Shown here in pieces: positions 22,763 through 36,479 of a stretch of 64,000 nt of DNA. The stretch spans positions 33,704,401-33,768,400 of the forward strand of contig NC_087067.1 of assembly GCF_963678635.1 (NCBI RefSeq). Reading direction: 5' to 3'. A program made the position numbers and the translations under genes. The notes beneath the pieces are model-generated. The model made no database searches and was not told the DNA's origin. It saw only the letters and a list, made by a program, of their open reading frames with translations. Within the stretch, counting starts at the first letter, position 1; each line of letters starts with the position of its first letter. Origin of the DNA: Symsagittifera roscoffensis (taxonomy: Eukaryota > Xenacoelomorpha > Acoela > Convolutidae).

Positions 22763-22881
22763 GCCTACGACCATACCATGTTGAATGCACCGGTTCTCGT
22801 CCGATCACCGAAGTTAAGCAACATTGGGCCTGGTTAGTACTTGGATGGGAGACAGCCTGGGAACACCAGGTGTTTTAGGCT
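22763..22881 (+). rRNA. 5S ribosomal RNA, copy 17 (C92A, G113T)
   Basis: C92A breaks the G85-C92 pair of helix IV and lies in the C box; G113T breaks C6-G113 of helix I. The same pair of changes recurs at 27886, 29166 and 30449. The upstream palindrome is the GCGCAAG form. First unit of the repeated higher-order block. Confidence 0.94.
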
Positions 22882-24046
22882 TTTATTTAAAGCAAAAGTA
22901 ATTCTTTTACTTTTATGCGCTAAGAGTTATTGCTGTTTAAAGTTCGGTGATGTCAAAAAGTTAAGCCTAATCGAGCGTGGTGCAAAAATTTTCAATGGGT
23001 CAAATTTTGGCCAAAACAAAAGAAAACCGAAAAATTTCTTTTGCAGTATCAATTTTGTGTACAATCAGCTGCTGATAGGTCAAAAATAATGGAGATAACT
23101 TTTGGGGTCTTTGAGTTATAGCCTTTTGAATTTCGGTGATGTCAAAAAAATAAGCCCAATCGAGCCTGGTGAATTGCGCGAACGGCCATAACTTGCCCAA
23201 AAGTTTTAAAATTCCCAAATTTTTTAATTTGGATCACAAGATCATAGTCAAATCTTGGGGGAATGAGAAAATGAACCAATTTCGTCGGTCCAACACAAAG
23301 TTATAAGCTTTTGAAATCTCGGTGATACCAAAAAGTTAAGCCCGATCGAGCGTGGTGCAAAAAAAAATGAAATTTTCAAAATTTTTGTTTTTTTTTTTCG
23401 TTCAAAGTTCATTTTTTTTCATCTCGTTTCATAAATTTGAGCTCAAGGCAATTCCAACGAGCCCAAAACGACGTTTGTAGCTCAAGTTTACGTGGAGTAA
23501 TCATCAGTTGAAAATTTAGGGGGACCCGAATTTCGGCCATTTTGGACGAAAATCGGCCTAAAAGCTAACTTTTAACTTAGTGCATTTTTTTTCTTGCATT
23601 TTTCAAGAGAATTGGGCTGCCCTCCGCTGTCGCAGAGTGCATTCAAAGAAAACTTATCAAATAGATTTGAATACTTACCTATTTAATAAGTTTATCACAA
23701 CAATTAGGCTAAAAGCAACTGACAGTATCCTGGCTGGTATTCAATCATATGCCACTTACAGTGGATGTGCGGCTATCATGCCATAGATGGTCATTCAAGG
23801 CACCTTGTACACGCTCCATGAGTTTTGACCAGCTGATTTGGCCATAAAACACATTGGGCCAAAAAAATTCCAAACAATGTCAATTTTCAGTATTTTGTTT
23901 GAAATGCATAAATTATAACGTGAGCGTGCAAAATTTTACATGGTGTAAGAGCATATTTTTACTCTCGCGCAAGGGCGAGTGTTTTAAAAGTAATGTACAT
24001 AGACATAAGCTAGTAAGGACAAAAATGAAAGCGGAGTAACTCAAAT

Positions 24047-24165
24047 GCCTACGACCATACCATGTTGAATGCACCGGTTCTCGTCCGATCACCGAAGTTA
24101 AGCAACATTGGGCCTGGTTAGTACTTGGATGGGAGACCGCCTGGGAACACCAGGTGTTTTAGGCT
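24047..24165 (+). rRNA. 5S ribosomal RNA, copy 18 (G113T)
   Basis: Only G113T in the gene. The upstream box is ACAAAAAT and the spacer has CTCCATGAGTTTTGACC; both features recur in the units of 31733 and 32639 (there with ATAAAAAT). Confidence 0.94.
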
Positions 24166-25327
24166 TTTATTTAAAGCAAAAGTAATTCTTTTACTTTTAT
24201 GCGCTAAGAGTTATTGCTGTTTAAATTTCGGTGATGTCAAAAAGTTAAGCCTAATCGAGCGTGGTGCAAAAATTTTCAATGGGTCAAATTTTGGCCAAAA
24301 CAAAAGAAAACCGAAAAATTTCTTTTGCAGTATCAATTTTGTGTACAATCAGCTGCTGATAGGTCAAAAATAATGGAGATAACTATTGGGGTCTTTGAGT
24401 TATAGCCTTTTGAATTTCGGTGATGTCAAAAAAATAAGCCCAATCGAGCCTGGTGAATTGCGCTAACGGCCATAACTTGCCCAAAAATTTTAAAATTTCC
24501 AAATTTTATTATTTGGATCACAAGATCATAGTCAAATCTTGGGGGACTGAGAAAATGAACCAATTTCGTCGGTCCAACACAAAGTTATAAGCTTTTGAAA
24601 TCTCGGTGATACCAAAAAGTTAAGCCTGATCGAGCGTGGTGCAAAAAAAATGAAATTTTCAAAATTTTTGTTTTTTTTTCTTTCAAAGTTCATTTTTTTT
24701 CATCTTGCTTCATAAGTTTGAGCTCAGGACAATTCCAACGAGCCCAAAATGACGTTTGTAGCTCAAGTGTACGTGGAGTAATCATCAGTTGAAAATTTGG
24801 GGGGACCCGAATTTCGGCCAATTTGGACGAAAATCGGCCTAAAAGCTAACTTTTAAGTTTGTGCAATTTTTTCCTTGCATTTTTCAAGAGAATTGGGCTG
24901 CCCTCCGCTGTTGCAGAGTGCATTCAAAGAAAACTTATCAAATAGATTTGAATACTTACCTATTTAATAAGTTTATCACAACAATTAGGCTAAAAGCAAC
25001 TGACAGTATCCTGGCTGGTATTCAATCATATGCCACTTACAGTGGATGTGCGGCTATCATGTCATAGATGATCATTCAAGGCACCTTGTACACGCTCCAT
25101 AGGTTTTGACCAGCTGATTTGGCCATAAAACACATTGGGCCATAAAAATTCCAAACAATGTCAATTTTCAGTATTTTGTTTGAAAAGCATAAATTATAAC
25201 GTGAGCGTGCAAAATTTTACATGGTATAAGAGCATATTTTTACTCTCGCGCGAGGGCGAGTGTTTTAAAAGTAATGTACATAGACATAAGCTAGTAAGGA
25301 TATAAATGAAAGCGGAGTAACTCAAAT

Positions 25328-25446
25328 GCCTACGACCATACCATGTTGAATGCACCGGTTCTCGTCCGATCACCGAAGTTAAGCAACATTGGGCCTGGTT
25401 AGTACTTGGATGGGAGACCGCCTGGGAACACCAGGTGTTGTAGGCT
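25328..25446 (+). rRNA. 5S ribosomal RNA, copy 19
   Basis: Consensus gene. The upstream spacer has GTCATAGATGATCATTC and GGGCCATAAAAATTCC, shared with 33923 and 35202. Confidence 0.97.
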
Positions 25447-26606
25447 TTTATTTAAAGCAAAAGTAATTCTTTTACTTTTATGCGCTAAGAGTTATTGCTG
25501 TTTAAAGTTCGGTGATGTCAAAAAGTTAAGCCTAATCGAGCGTGGTGCAAAAATTTTCAATGGGTCAAATTTTGGCCAAAACAAAAGAAAACCGAAAATT
25601 TTTTTTTGCAATATCAATTTTGTGTACAATCAGCTGCTGATAGGTCAAATATAATGGAGATAACTTTTGGGGTCTTTGAGTTATAGCCTTTTGAATTTCG
25701 GTGATGTCAAAAAAATAAGCCCAATCAAGCCTGGTGAATTGCGCGAACGGCCATAACTTGCCCAAAAATTTTAAAATTTCCAAATTTTATTAATTGGATC
25801 ACAAGATCATAGTCAAATCTTGGGGGACTGAGAAAATGAACCAATTTTGTCGGTCCAACACAAAGTTATAAGCTTTTGAAATCTCGGTGATACCAAAAAG
25901 TTAAGCCTAATCGAGCGTGGTGCAAAAAATGAAATTTTCAAAATTTTTGTTTTTTTTTTCATTCAAAGTTCATTTTTTTCATCTTGTTTCATAAATTTGA
26001 GCTCAGGGCAATTCCAACGAGCCCAAAACGACGTTTGTAGCTCAAGTGTACGTGGAGTAATCATCAGTTGAAAATTTGGGGGGACCCGAATTTCGGCCAT
26101 TTTGACGAAAATCGGCCTAAAAGCTAACTTTTAAGTTAGAGCAATTTTTTTTCTTGCATTTTTCAAGAGAATTTGGCTGCGCTCCGCTGTCGCAGAGTGC
26201 ATTCAAAGAAAACTTATCAAATAGATTTGAATACTTACCTATTTAATAAGTTTATCACAACAATTAGGCTAAAAGCAACTGACAGTATCCTGGCTGGTAT
26301 TCAATCATATGCCACTTACAGTGGATGTGCGGCTATCATGCCATAGATGGTCATTCAAGGCACCTTGTACACGCTCCATAGGTTTTGACCAGCTGATTTG
26401 GCCATAAAACACATTGGGCCAAAAAAATTCCAAACAATGTCAATTTTCAGTATTTTGTTTGAAATGCATAAATTATAACGTGAGCGTGCAAAATTTTACA
26501 TGGTGTAAGAGCATATTTTTACTCTCGCGCGAGGGCTAGTGTTTTAAAATTAATGTACATAGACATAAGCTAGTAAGGATATAAATGAAAGCGGAGTAAC
26601 TCAAAT

Positions 26607-26725
26607 GCCTACGACCATACCATGTTGAATGCACCGGTTCTCGTCCGATCACCGAAGTTAAGCAACATTGGGCCTGGTTAGTACTTGGATGGGAGACCGC
26701 CTGGGAACACCAGGTGATGTGGGCT
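26607..26725 (+). rRNA. 5S ribosomal RNA, copy 20 (T111A, A115G)
   Basis: T111A opens the last pair of helix I, and A115G leaves a U4-G115 wobble. Identical to the copy at 36480, and both units also share GAATTTGGCTGCGCTCCGC and GAGGGCTAGTG upstream. Confidence 0.95.
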
Positions 26726-27885
26726 TTTATTTAAAGCAAAAGTAATTATTTTACTTTTATGCGCTAAGAGTTATTGCTGTTTAAAGTTCGGTGATGTCAA
26801 AAAGTTAAGCCTAATCGAGCGTGGTGCAAAAATTTTCAATGGGTCAAATTTTGGCCAAAACAAAAGAAAACCGAAATTTTTTTTTTGCAGTATCAATTTT
26901 GTGTACAATCAGCTGCTGATAGGTCAAAAATAATGGAAATAACTTTTGGGGTCTTTGAGTTATAGCCTTTTGAATTTCGGTGATGTCAAAAAAATAAGCC
27001 CAATCGAGCCTGGTGAATTGCGCGAACGGCCATAACTTGCCCAAAAATTTTAAAATTTCCAAATTTTATTATTAGGATCACAAGATCATAGTCCAATCTT
27101 GGGGGACTGAGAAAATGAACCAATTTTGTCGGTCCAACACAAAGTTATAAGCTATTGAAATCTCGGTGATACCAAAAAGTTAAGCCTAATCGAGCGTGGT
27201 GCAAAAAATGAAATTTTCAAAATTTTTGTTTTTTTTTCGTTCAAAGTTCATTTTTTTCATCTTGTTTTTTTAAATTCGAGCTCAGGACAATTCCAACGAG
27301 CCCAAAACGACGTTTGTAGCTCAAGTGTACGTGGAGTAATCATCAGTTTAAAAATTGGGGGGACCCGAATTTCGGCCATTTTGGACGAAAATCGGCCTAA
27401 AAGCTAAGTTTTCAGTTAGTGCAATTTTTTTCTTGCAATTTTCAAGAGAATTGGGCTGCCCTCCGCTGTTGCAGAGTGCATTCAAAGAAAACTTATCAAA
27501 TAGATTTGAATACTTACCTATTTAATAAGTTTATCACAACAATTAGGCTAAAAGCAACTGACAGTATCCTGGCTGGTATTCAATCATATGCCACTTGCAG
27601 TGGATGTGCGGCTATCATGCCATAGATGGTCATTCAAGGCACCTTGTACACGCTCCATAGGTTTTGACCAGCTGATTTGGCCATAAAACACATTGGGCCA
27701 AAAAAATTCCAAACAATGTCAATTTTCAGTATTTTGTTTGAAATGCATAAATTATAACGTGAGCGTGCAAAATTTTACATGGTGTAAGAGCATATTTTTA
27801 TTCTCGCGCAAGGGCGAGTGTTTTAAAAGTAATGTACATAGACATAAGCTAGTAAGGATATAAATGAAAGCGGAGTAACTCAAAT

Positions 27886-28004
27886 GCCTACGACCATACC
27901 ATGTTGAATGCACCGGTTCTCGTCCGATCACCGAAGTTAAGCAACATTGGGCCTGGTTAGTACTTGGATGGGAGACAGCCTGGGAACACCAGGTGTTTTA
28001 GGCT
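27886..28004 (+). rRNA. 5S ribosomal RNA, copy 21 (C92A, G113T)
   Basis: Same double variant as copy 17, with the same AATTTTTTAATTTGG variant after sub-repeat B. First of three such units in a row. Confidence 0.94.
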
Positions 28005-29165
28005 TTTATTTAAAGCAAAAGTAATTCTTTTACTTTTATGCGCTAAGAGTTATTGCTGTTTAAAGTTCGGTGATGTCAAAAAGTTAAGCCTAATCGAGCG
28101 TGGTGCAAAAATTTTCAATGGGTCAAATTTTGGCCAAAACAAAAGAAAACCGAAAAATTTCTTTTGCAGTATCAATTTTGTGTACAATCAGCTGCTGATA
28201 GGTCAAAAATAATGGAGATAACTTTTGGGGTCTTTGAGTTATAGCCTTTTGAATTTCGGTGATGTCAAAAAAATAAGCCCAATCGAGCCTGGTGAATTGC
28301 GCGAACGGCCATAACTTGCCCAAAAGTTTTAAAATTCCCAAATTTTTTAATTTGGATCACAAGATCATAGTCAAATCTTGGGGGAATGAGAAAATGAACC
28401 AATTTCGTCGGTCCAACACAAAGTTATAAGCTTTTGAAATCTCGGTGATACCAAAAAATTAAGCCTAATCGAGCGTGGTGCAAAATTGAAATTTTCAAAA
28501 TTTTTGTTTTTTTTTCGTTCAAAGTTCATTTTTTTCATCTTGTTTTTTTAAATTCGAGCTCAGGACAATTCCAACGAGCCCAAAATGACGTTTGTAGCTC
28601 AAGTGTACGTGGAGTAATCATCAGTTTAAAAATTGATGGGAACCCGAATTTCGGCCATTTTGGACGAAAATCGGCCTAAAAGCTAAGTTTTCAGTTAGTG
28701 CAATTTTTTTTCTTGCATTTTTCAAGAGAATTGGGCTGCCCTCCGCTGTTGCAGAGTGCATTCAAAGAAAACTTATCAAATAGATTTGAATACTTACCTA
28801 TTTAATAAGTTTATCACAACAATTAGGCTAAAAGCAACTGACAGTATCCTGGCTGGTATTCAATCATATGCCACTTGCAGTGGATGTGCGGCTATCATGC
28901 CATAGATGGTCATTCAAGGCACCTTGTACACGCTCCATAGGTTTTGACCAGCTGATTTGGCCATAAAACACATTGGGCCAAAAACATTCCAAACAATGTC
29001 AATTTTCAGTATTTTGTTTGAAATGCATAAATTATAACGTGAGCGTGCAAAATTTTACATGGTGTAAGAGCATATTTTTATTCTCGCGCAAGGGCGAATG
29101 TTTTAAAAGTAATGTACATAGACATAAGCTAGTAAGGATATAAATGAAAGCGGAGTAACTCAAAT

Positions 29166-29284
29166 GCCTACGACCATACCATGTTGAATGCACCGGTTCT
29201 CGTCCGATCACCGAAGTTAAGCAACATTGGGCCTGGTTAGTACTTGGATGGGAGACAGCCTGGGAACACCAGGTGTTTTAGGCT
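29166..29284 (+). rRNA. 5S ribosomal RNA, copy 22 (C92A, G113T)
   Basis: Second of three near-identical units. It shares GGGCGAATG before the TATA-like box and AATTGATGGGAACCCG in its upstream spacer with copy 23, so copies 22 and 23 are the most recent duplicates of the three. Confidence 0.94.
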
Positions 29285-30448
29285 TTTATTTAAAGCAAAA
29301 GTAATTCTTTTACTTTTATGCGCTAAGAGTTATTGCTGTTTAAAGTTCGGTGATGTCAAAAAGTTAAGCCTAATCGAGCGTGGTGCAAAAATTTTCAATG
29401 GGTCAAATTTTGGCCAAAACAAAAGAAAACCGAAAAATTTCTTTTGCAGTATCAATTTTGTGTACAATCAGCTGCTGATAGGTCAAAAATAATGGAGATA
29501 ACTTTTGGGGTCTTTGAGTTATAGCCTTTTGAATTTCGGTGATGTCAAAAAAATAAGCCCAATCGAGCCTGGTGAATTGCGCGAACGGCCATAACTTGCC
29601 CAAAAGTTTTAAAATTCCCAAATTTTTTAATTTGGATCACAAGATCATAGTCAAATCTTGGGGGAATGAGAAAATGAACCAATTTCGTCGGTCCAACACA
29701 AAGTTATAAGCTTTTGAAATCTCGGTGATACCAAAAAGTTAAGCCTAATCGAGCGTGGTGCAAAAATTGAAATTTTCAAAATTTTTGTTTTTTTTTTCGT
29801 TCAAAGTTCATTTTTTTCATCTTGTTTTTTTTAAATTCGAGCTCAGGACAATTCCAACGAGCGCAAAACGACGTTTGTAGCTCAAGTGTACGTGGAGTAA
29901 TCATCAGTTTAAAAATTGATGGGAACCCGAATTTCGGCCATTTTGGACGAAAATCGGCCTAAAAGCTAAGTTTTCAGTTAGTGCAATTTTTTTTCTTGCA
30001 TTTTTCAAGAGAATTGGGCTGCCCTCCGCTGTTGCAGAGTTCATTCAAAGAAAACTTATCAAATAGATTTGAATACTTACCTATTTAATAAGTTTATCAC
30101 AACAATTAGGCTAAAAGCAACTGACAGTATCCTGGCTGGTATTCAATCATATGCCACTTGCAGTGGATGTGCGGCTATCATGCCATAGATGGTCATTCAA
30201 GGCACCTTGTACACGCTCCATAGGTTTTGACCAGCTGATTTGGCCATAAAACACATTGGGCCAAAAACATTCCAAACAATGTCAATTTTCAGTATTTTGT
30301 TTGAAATGCATAAATTATAACGTGAGCGTGCAAAATTTTACATGGTGTAAGAGCATATTTTTATTCTCGCGCAAGGGCGAATGTTTTAAAAGTAATGTAC
30401 ATAGACATAAGCTAGTAAGGATATAAATGAAAGCGGAGTAACTCAAAT

Positions 30449-30567
30449 GCCTACGACCATACCATGTTGAATGCACCGGTTCTCGTCCGATCACCGAAGT
30501 TAAGCAACATTGGGCCTGGTTAGTACTTGGATGGGAGACAGCCTGGGAACACCAGGTGTTTTAGGCT
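30449..30567 (+). rRNA. 5S ribosomal RNA, copy 23 (C92A, G113T)
   Basis: Third of the run; GGGCGAATG and the AATTGATGGGAACCCG spacer variant match copy 22. It starts the second appearance of the higher-order block. Confidence 0.94.
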
Positions 30568-31732
30568 TTTATTTAAAGCAAAAGTAATTCTTTTACTTTT
30601 ATGCGCTAAGAGTTATTGCTGTTTAAAGTTCGGTGATGTCAAAAAGTTAAGCCTAATCGAGCGTGGTGCAAAAATTTTCAATGGGTCAAATTTTGGCCAA
30701 AACAAAAGAAAACCGAAAAATTTCTTTTGCAGTATCAATTTTGTGTACAATCAGCTGCTGATAGGTCAAAAATAATGGAGATAACTTTTGGGGTCTTTGA
30801 GTTATAGCCTTTTGAATTTCGGTGATGTCAAAAAAATAAGCCCAATCGAGCCTGGTGAATTGCGCGAACGGCCATAACTTGCCCAAAAGTTTTAAAATTC
30901 CCAAATTTTTTAATTTGGATCACAAGATCATAGTCAAATCTTGGGGGAATGAGAAAATGAACCAATTTCGTCGGTCCAACACAAAGTTATAAGCTTTTGA
31001 AATCTCGGTGATACCAAAAAGTTAAGCCCGATCGAGCGTGGTGCAAAAAAAAATGAAATTTTCAAAATTTTTGTTTTTTTTTCGTTCAAAGTTCATTTTT
31101 TTTCATCTTGTTTCATAAAATTGAGCTCAAGGCAATTCCAACGAGCCCAAAACGACGTTTGTAGCTCAAGTGTACGTGGAGTAATCATCAGTTGAAAATT
31201 TGGGGGGACCCGAACTTCGGCCATTTTGGACGAAAATCGGCCTAAAAGCTAACTTTTATGTTAGTTCAATTTTTTTTCTTGCATGTTTCAAGAGAATTGG
31301 GCTGCCCTCCGCTGTCGCAGAGTGCATTCAAAGAAAACTTATCAAATAGATTTGAATACTTACCTATTTAATCAGTTTATCACAACAATTAGGCTTAAAA
31401 GCAACTGACAGTATCCTGGCTGGTATTCAATCATATGCCACTTACAGTGGATGTGCGGCTATCATGCCATAGATGGTCATTCAAGGCACCTTGTACACGC
31501 TCCATGAGTTTTGACCAGCTGATTTGGCCATAAAACACATTGGGCCAAAAAAATTCCAAACAATGTCAATTTTCAGTATTTTGTTTGAAATGCATAAATT
31601 ATAACGTGAGCGTGCAAAATTTTACATGGTGTAAGAGCATATTTTTACTCTCGCGCAAGGGCGAGTGTTTTAAAAGTAATGTACATAGACATAAGCTAGT
31701 AAGGATAAAAATGAAAGCGGAGTAACTCAAAT

Positions 31733-31851
31733 GCCTACGACCATACCATGTTGAATGCACCGGTTCTCGTCCGATCACCGAAGTTAAGCAACATTGGGCC
31801 TGGTTAGTACTTGGATGGGAGACCGCCTGGGAACACCAGGTGTTTTAGGCT
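31733..31851 (+). rRNA. 5S ribosomal RNA, copy 24 (G113T)
   Basis: Only G113T; upstream box ATAAAAAT. It heads the 906-bp unit, the shortest gene-bearing unit of the array. Confidence 0.94.
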
Positions 31852-32638
31852 TTTATTTAAAGCAAAAGTAATCCTTTTACTTTTATGCGCTAAGAGTTAT
31901 TGCTGTTTAAAGTTCGGTGATGTCAAAAAGTTAAGCCTAATCGAGCGTGGTGCAAAAAATGAAATTTTCAAAATTTTTGTTTTTTTTTTTCAATCAAAGT
32001 TCATTTTTTTCATCTTGTTTCATAAATTTGAGCTCAGGACAATTCCAACGAGCCCAAAACGACGTTTGTAGCTCAAGTGTACGTGGAGTAATCATCAGTT
32101 GAAAATTTGGGGGGACCCGAACTTCGGCCATTTTGGACGAAAATCGGCCTAAAATCTAACTTTTAACTTAGTGCATTTTTTTTTCTTGCATTTTTCAAGA
32201 GAATTGGGCTGCCCTCCGCTGTCGCAGAGTGCATTCAAAGAAAACTTATCAAATAGATTTGAATACTTACCTATTTAATAAGTTTATCACAACAATTAGG
32301 CTAAAAGCAACTGACAGTATCCTGGCTGGTATTCAATCATATGCCACTTACAGTGGATGTGCGGCTATCATGCCATAGATGGTCATTCAAGGCACCTTGT
32401 ACACGCTCCATGAGTTTTGACCAGCTGATTTGGCCATAAAACACATTGGGCCAAAAAAATTCCAAACAATGTCAATTTTCAGTATTTTGTTTGAAATGCA
32501 TAAATTATAACGTGAGCGTGCAAAATTTTACATGGTGTAAGAGCATATTTTTACTCTCGCGCAAGGGCGAGTGTTTTAAAAGTAATGTACATAGACATAA
32601 GCTAGTAAGGATAAAAATGAAAGCGGAGTAACTCAAAT
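31852..32638 (+). repeat. Short spacer from A-to-C sub-repeat recombination
   Basis: The spacer passes from the core of sub-repeat A directly into sub-repeat C. Near 31930-31957 the A core (GTTAAGCCTAATCGAGCGTG) continues as GCAAAAAATGAAATTTTC, which normally follows C. About 375 bp are missing, the exact A-to-C distance (189 + 186) in the neighbouring unit. The breakpoint lies in sequence shared by A and C. Sub-repeat B is wholly absent; all upstream elements of the next gene are intact. Confidence 0.93.
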
Positions 32639-32757
32639 GCCTACGACCATACCATGTTGAATGCACCGGTTCTCGTCCGATCACCGAAGTTAAGCAACAT
32701 TGGGCCTGGTTAGTACTTGGATGGGAGACCGCCTGGGAACACCAGGTGTTTTAGGCT
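32639..32757 (+). rRNA. 5S ribosomal RNA, copy 25 (G113T)
   Basis: Same gene and ATAAAAAT box as copy 24, from which it is only 906 bp away. The next spacer is full length. Confidence 0.94.
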
Positions 32758-33922
32758 TTTATTTAAAGCAAAAGTAATTCTTTTATTTTTATGCGCTAAG
32801 AGTTATTGCTGTTTAAATTTCGGTGATGTCAAAAAGTTAAGCCTAATCGAGCGTGGTGCAAAAATATTCAATGGGTCAAATTTTGGCCAAAACAAAAGAA
32901 AACCGAAAAATTTCTTTTGCAGTATCAATTTTGTGTACAATCAGCTGCTGATAGGTCAAAAATAATGGAGATAACTATTGGGGTCTTTGAGTTATAGCCT
33001 TTTGAATTTCGGTGATGTCAAAAAAATAAGCCCAATCGAGCCTGGTGAATTGCGCTAACGGCCATAACTTGCCCAAAAATTTTAAAATTTCCAAATTTTA
33101 TTATTTGGATCACAAGATCATAGTCAAATCTTGGGGAACTGAGAAAATGAACCAATTTCGTCGGTCCAACACAAAGTTATAAGCTTTTGAAATCTCGGTG
33201 ATACCAAAAAGTTAAGCCTGATCGAGCGTGGTGCAAAAAAAATGAAATTTTCAAAATTTTTTGTTTTTTTTTTTCGTTCAAAGTTCATTTTTTCATCTCT
33301 TTTCATAAATTTGAGCTCAGGACAATTCCAACGAGCCCAAAACGACGTTTGTAGCTCAAGTGTACGTGGAGTAATCATCAGTTGAAAATTTGGGGGGACC
33401 CGAATTTCGGCCAATTTGGACGAAAATCGGCCTAAAAGCTAACTTTTAAGTTTGTGCATTTTTTTTGTCTTGCATTTTTCAAGAGAATTGGGCTGCCCTC
33501 CGCTGTTGCAGAGTGCATTCAAAGAAAACTTATCAAATAGATTTGAATACTTACCTATTTAATAAGTTTATTACAACAATTAGGCTAAAAGCAACTGACA
33601 GTATCCTGGCTGGTATTCAATCATATGCCACTTACAGTGGATGTGCGGCTATCATGTCATAGATGATCATTCAAGGCACCTTGTACACGCTCCATAGGTT
33701 TTGACCAGCTGATTTGGCCATAAAACACATTGGGCCATAAAAATTCCAAACAATGTCAATTTTCAGTATTTTGTTTGAAAAGCATAAATTATAACGTGAG
33801 CGTGCAAAATTTTACATGGTATAAGAGCATATTTTTACTCTCGCGCGAGGGCGAGTGTTTTAAAAGTAATGTACATAGACATAAGCTAGTAAGGATATAA
33901 ATGAAAGCGGAGTAACTCAAAT

Positions 33923-34041
33923 GCCTACGACCATACCATGTTGAATGCACCGGTTCTCGTCCGATCACCGAAGTTAAGCAACATTGGGCCTGGTTAGTAC
34001 TTGGATGGGAGACCGCCTGGGAACACCAGGTGTTGTAGGCT
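33923..34041 (+). rRNA. 5S ribosomal RNA, copy 26
   Basis: Consensus, equivalent to copy 19 in the higher-order block. Downstream it has GGTCAATTATAATGG and CCCAATCAAGCC. Confidence 0.97.
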
Positions 34042-35201
34042 TTTATTTAAAGCAAAAGTAATTCTTTTACTTTTATGCGCTAAGAGTTATTGCTGTTTAA
34101 AGTTCGGTGATGTCAAAAAGTTAAGCCTAATCGAGCGTGGTGCAAAAATTTTCAATGGGTCAAATTTTGGCCAAAACAAAAGAAAACCGAAAATTTTTTT
34201 TTGCAATATCAATTTTGTGTACAATCAGCTGCTGATAGGTCAATTATAATGGAGATAACTTTTGGGGTCTTTGAGTTATAGCCTTTTGAATTTCGGTGAT
34301 GTCAAAAAAATAAGCCCAATCAAGCCTGGTGAATTGCGCGAACGGCCATAACTTGCCCAAAAATTTTAAAATTTCCAAATTTTATTATTTGGATCACAAG
34401 ATCATAGTCAAATCTTGGGGGACTGAGAAAATGAACCAATTTCGTCGGTCCAACACAAAGTTATAAGCTTTTGAAATCTCGGTGATACCAAAAAGTTAAG
34501 CCTAATCGAGCGTGGTGCAAAAAAAGAAATTTTCAAAATTTTTGTTTTTTTTTTCATTCAAAGTACATTTTTTTCATCTTGTTTCATAAATTTGAGCTCA
34601 GGACAATTCCAACGAGCCCAAAACGACGTTTGTAGCTCAAGTGTACGTGGAGTAATCATCAGTTGAAAATTTGGGGGGACCCGAATTTCGGCCATTTTGA
34701 CGAAAATCGGCCTAAAAGCTAACTTTTAAGTTAGTGCAATTTTTTTTCTTGCATTTTTCAAGAGAATTGGGCTGCTCTCTGCTGTCGCAGAGTGCATTCA
34801 AAGAAAACTTATCAAATAGATTTGAATACTTACCTATTTAATAAGTTTATTACAACAATTAGGCTAAAAGCAACTGACAGTATCCTGGCTGGTATTCAAT
34901 CATATGCCACTTACAGTGGATGTGCGGCTATCATGTCATAGATGATCATTCAAGGCACCTTGTACACGCTCCATAGGTTTTGACCAGCTGATTTGGCCAT
35001 AAAACACATTGGGCCATAAAAATTCCAAACAATGTCAATTTTCAGTATTTTGTTTGAAAAGCATAAATTATAACGTGAGCGTGCAAAATTTTACATGGTA
35101 TAAGAGCATATTTTTACTCTCGCGCGAGGGCGAGTGTTTTAAAAGTAATGTACATAGACATAAGCTAGTAAGGATATAAATGAAAGCGGAGTAACTCAAA
35201 T

Positions 35202-35320
35202 GCCTACGACCATACCATGTTGAATGCACCGGTTCTCGTCCGATCACCGAAGTTAAGCAACATTGGGCCTGGTTAGTACTTGGATGGGAGACCGCCTGGG
35301 AACCCCAGGTGTTGTAGGCT
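35202..35320 (+). rRNA. 5S ribosomal RNA, copy 27 (A103C)
   Basis: A single change, A103C (GAACCCCAGG), next to helix V in loop E/A junction sequence. The spacer on both sides matches copy 26, so this is its tandem duplicate. Confidence 0.96.
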
Positions 35321-36479
35321 TTTATTTAAAGCAAAAGTAATTCTTTTACTTTTATGCGCTAAGAGTTATTGCTGTTTAAAGTTCGGTGATGTCAAAAAGT
35401 TAAGCCTAATCGAGCGTGGTGCAAAAATTTTCAATGGGTCAAATTTTGGCCAAAACAAAAGAAAACCGAAATTTTTTTTTTGCAATATCAATTTTGTGTA
35501 CAATCAGCTGCTGATAGGTCAATTATAATGGAGATAACTTTTGGGGTCTTTGAGTTATAGCCTTTTGAATTTCGGTGATGTCAAAAAAATAAGCCCAATC
35601 AAGCCTGGTGAATTGCGCGAACGGCCATAACTTGCCCAAAAATTTTAAAATTTCCAAATTTTATTATTTGGATCACAAGATCATAGTCAAATCTTGGGGG
35701 ACTGAGAAAATGAACCAATTTCGTCGGTCCAACACAAAGTTATAAGCTTTTGAAATCTCGGTGATACCAAAAAGTAAAGCCTAATCGAGCGTGGTGCAAA
35801 AAAAGAAATTTTCAAAATTTTTGTTTTTTTTTTCATTGAAAGTTCATTTTTTTCATCTTGTTTCATAAATTTGAGCTCAGGACAATTCCAACGAGCCCAA
35901 AACGACGTTTGTAGCTCAAGTGTACGTGGAGTAATCATCAGTTGAAAATTTGGGGGACCCGAATTTCGGCCATTTTGACGAAAATCGGCCTAAAAGCTAA
36001 CTTTTAAGTTAGAGCAATTTTTTTTCTTGCATTTTTCAAGAGAATTTGGCTGCGCTCCGCTGTCGCAGAGTGCATTCAAAGAAAACTTATCAAATAGATT
36101 TGAATACTTACCTATTTAATAAGTTTATCACAACAATTAGGCTAAAAGCAACTGACAGTATCCTGGCTGGTATTCAATCATATGCCACTTACAGTGGATG
36201 TGCGGCTATCATGCCATAGATGGTCATTCAAGGCACCTTGTACACGCTCTATAGGTTTTGACCAGCTGATTTGGCCATAAAACACATTGGGCCAAAAAAA
36301 TTCCAAACAATGTCAATTTTCAGTATTTTGTTTGAAATGCATAAATTATAACGTGAGCGTGCAAAATTTTACATGGTGTAAGAGCATATTTTTACTCTCG
36401 CGCGAGGGCTAGTGTTTTAAAAGTAATGTACATAGACATAAGCTAGTAAGGATATAAATGAAAGCGGAGTAACTCAAAT

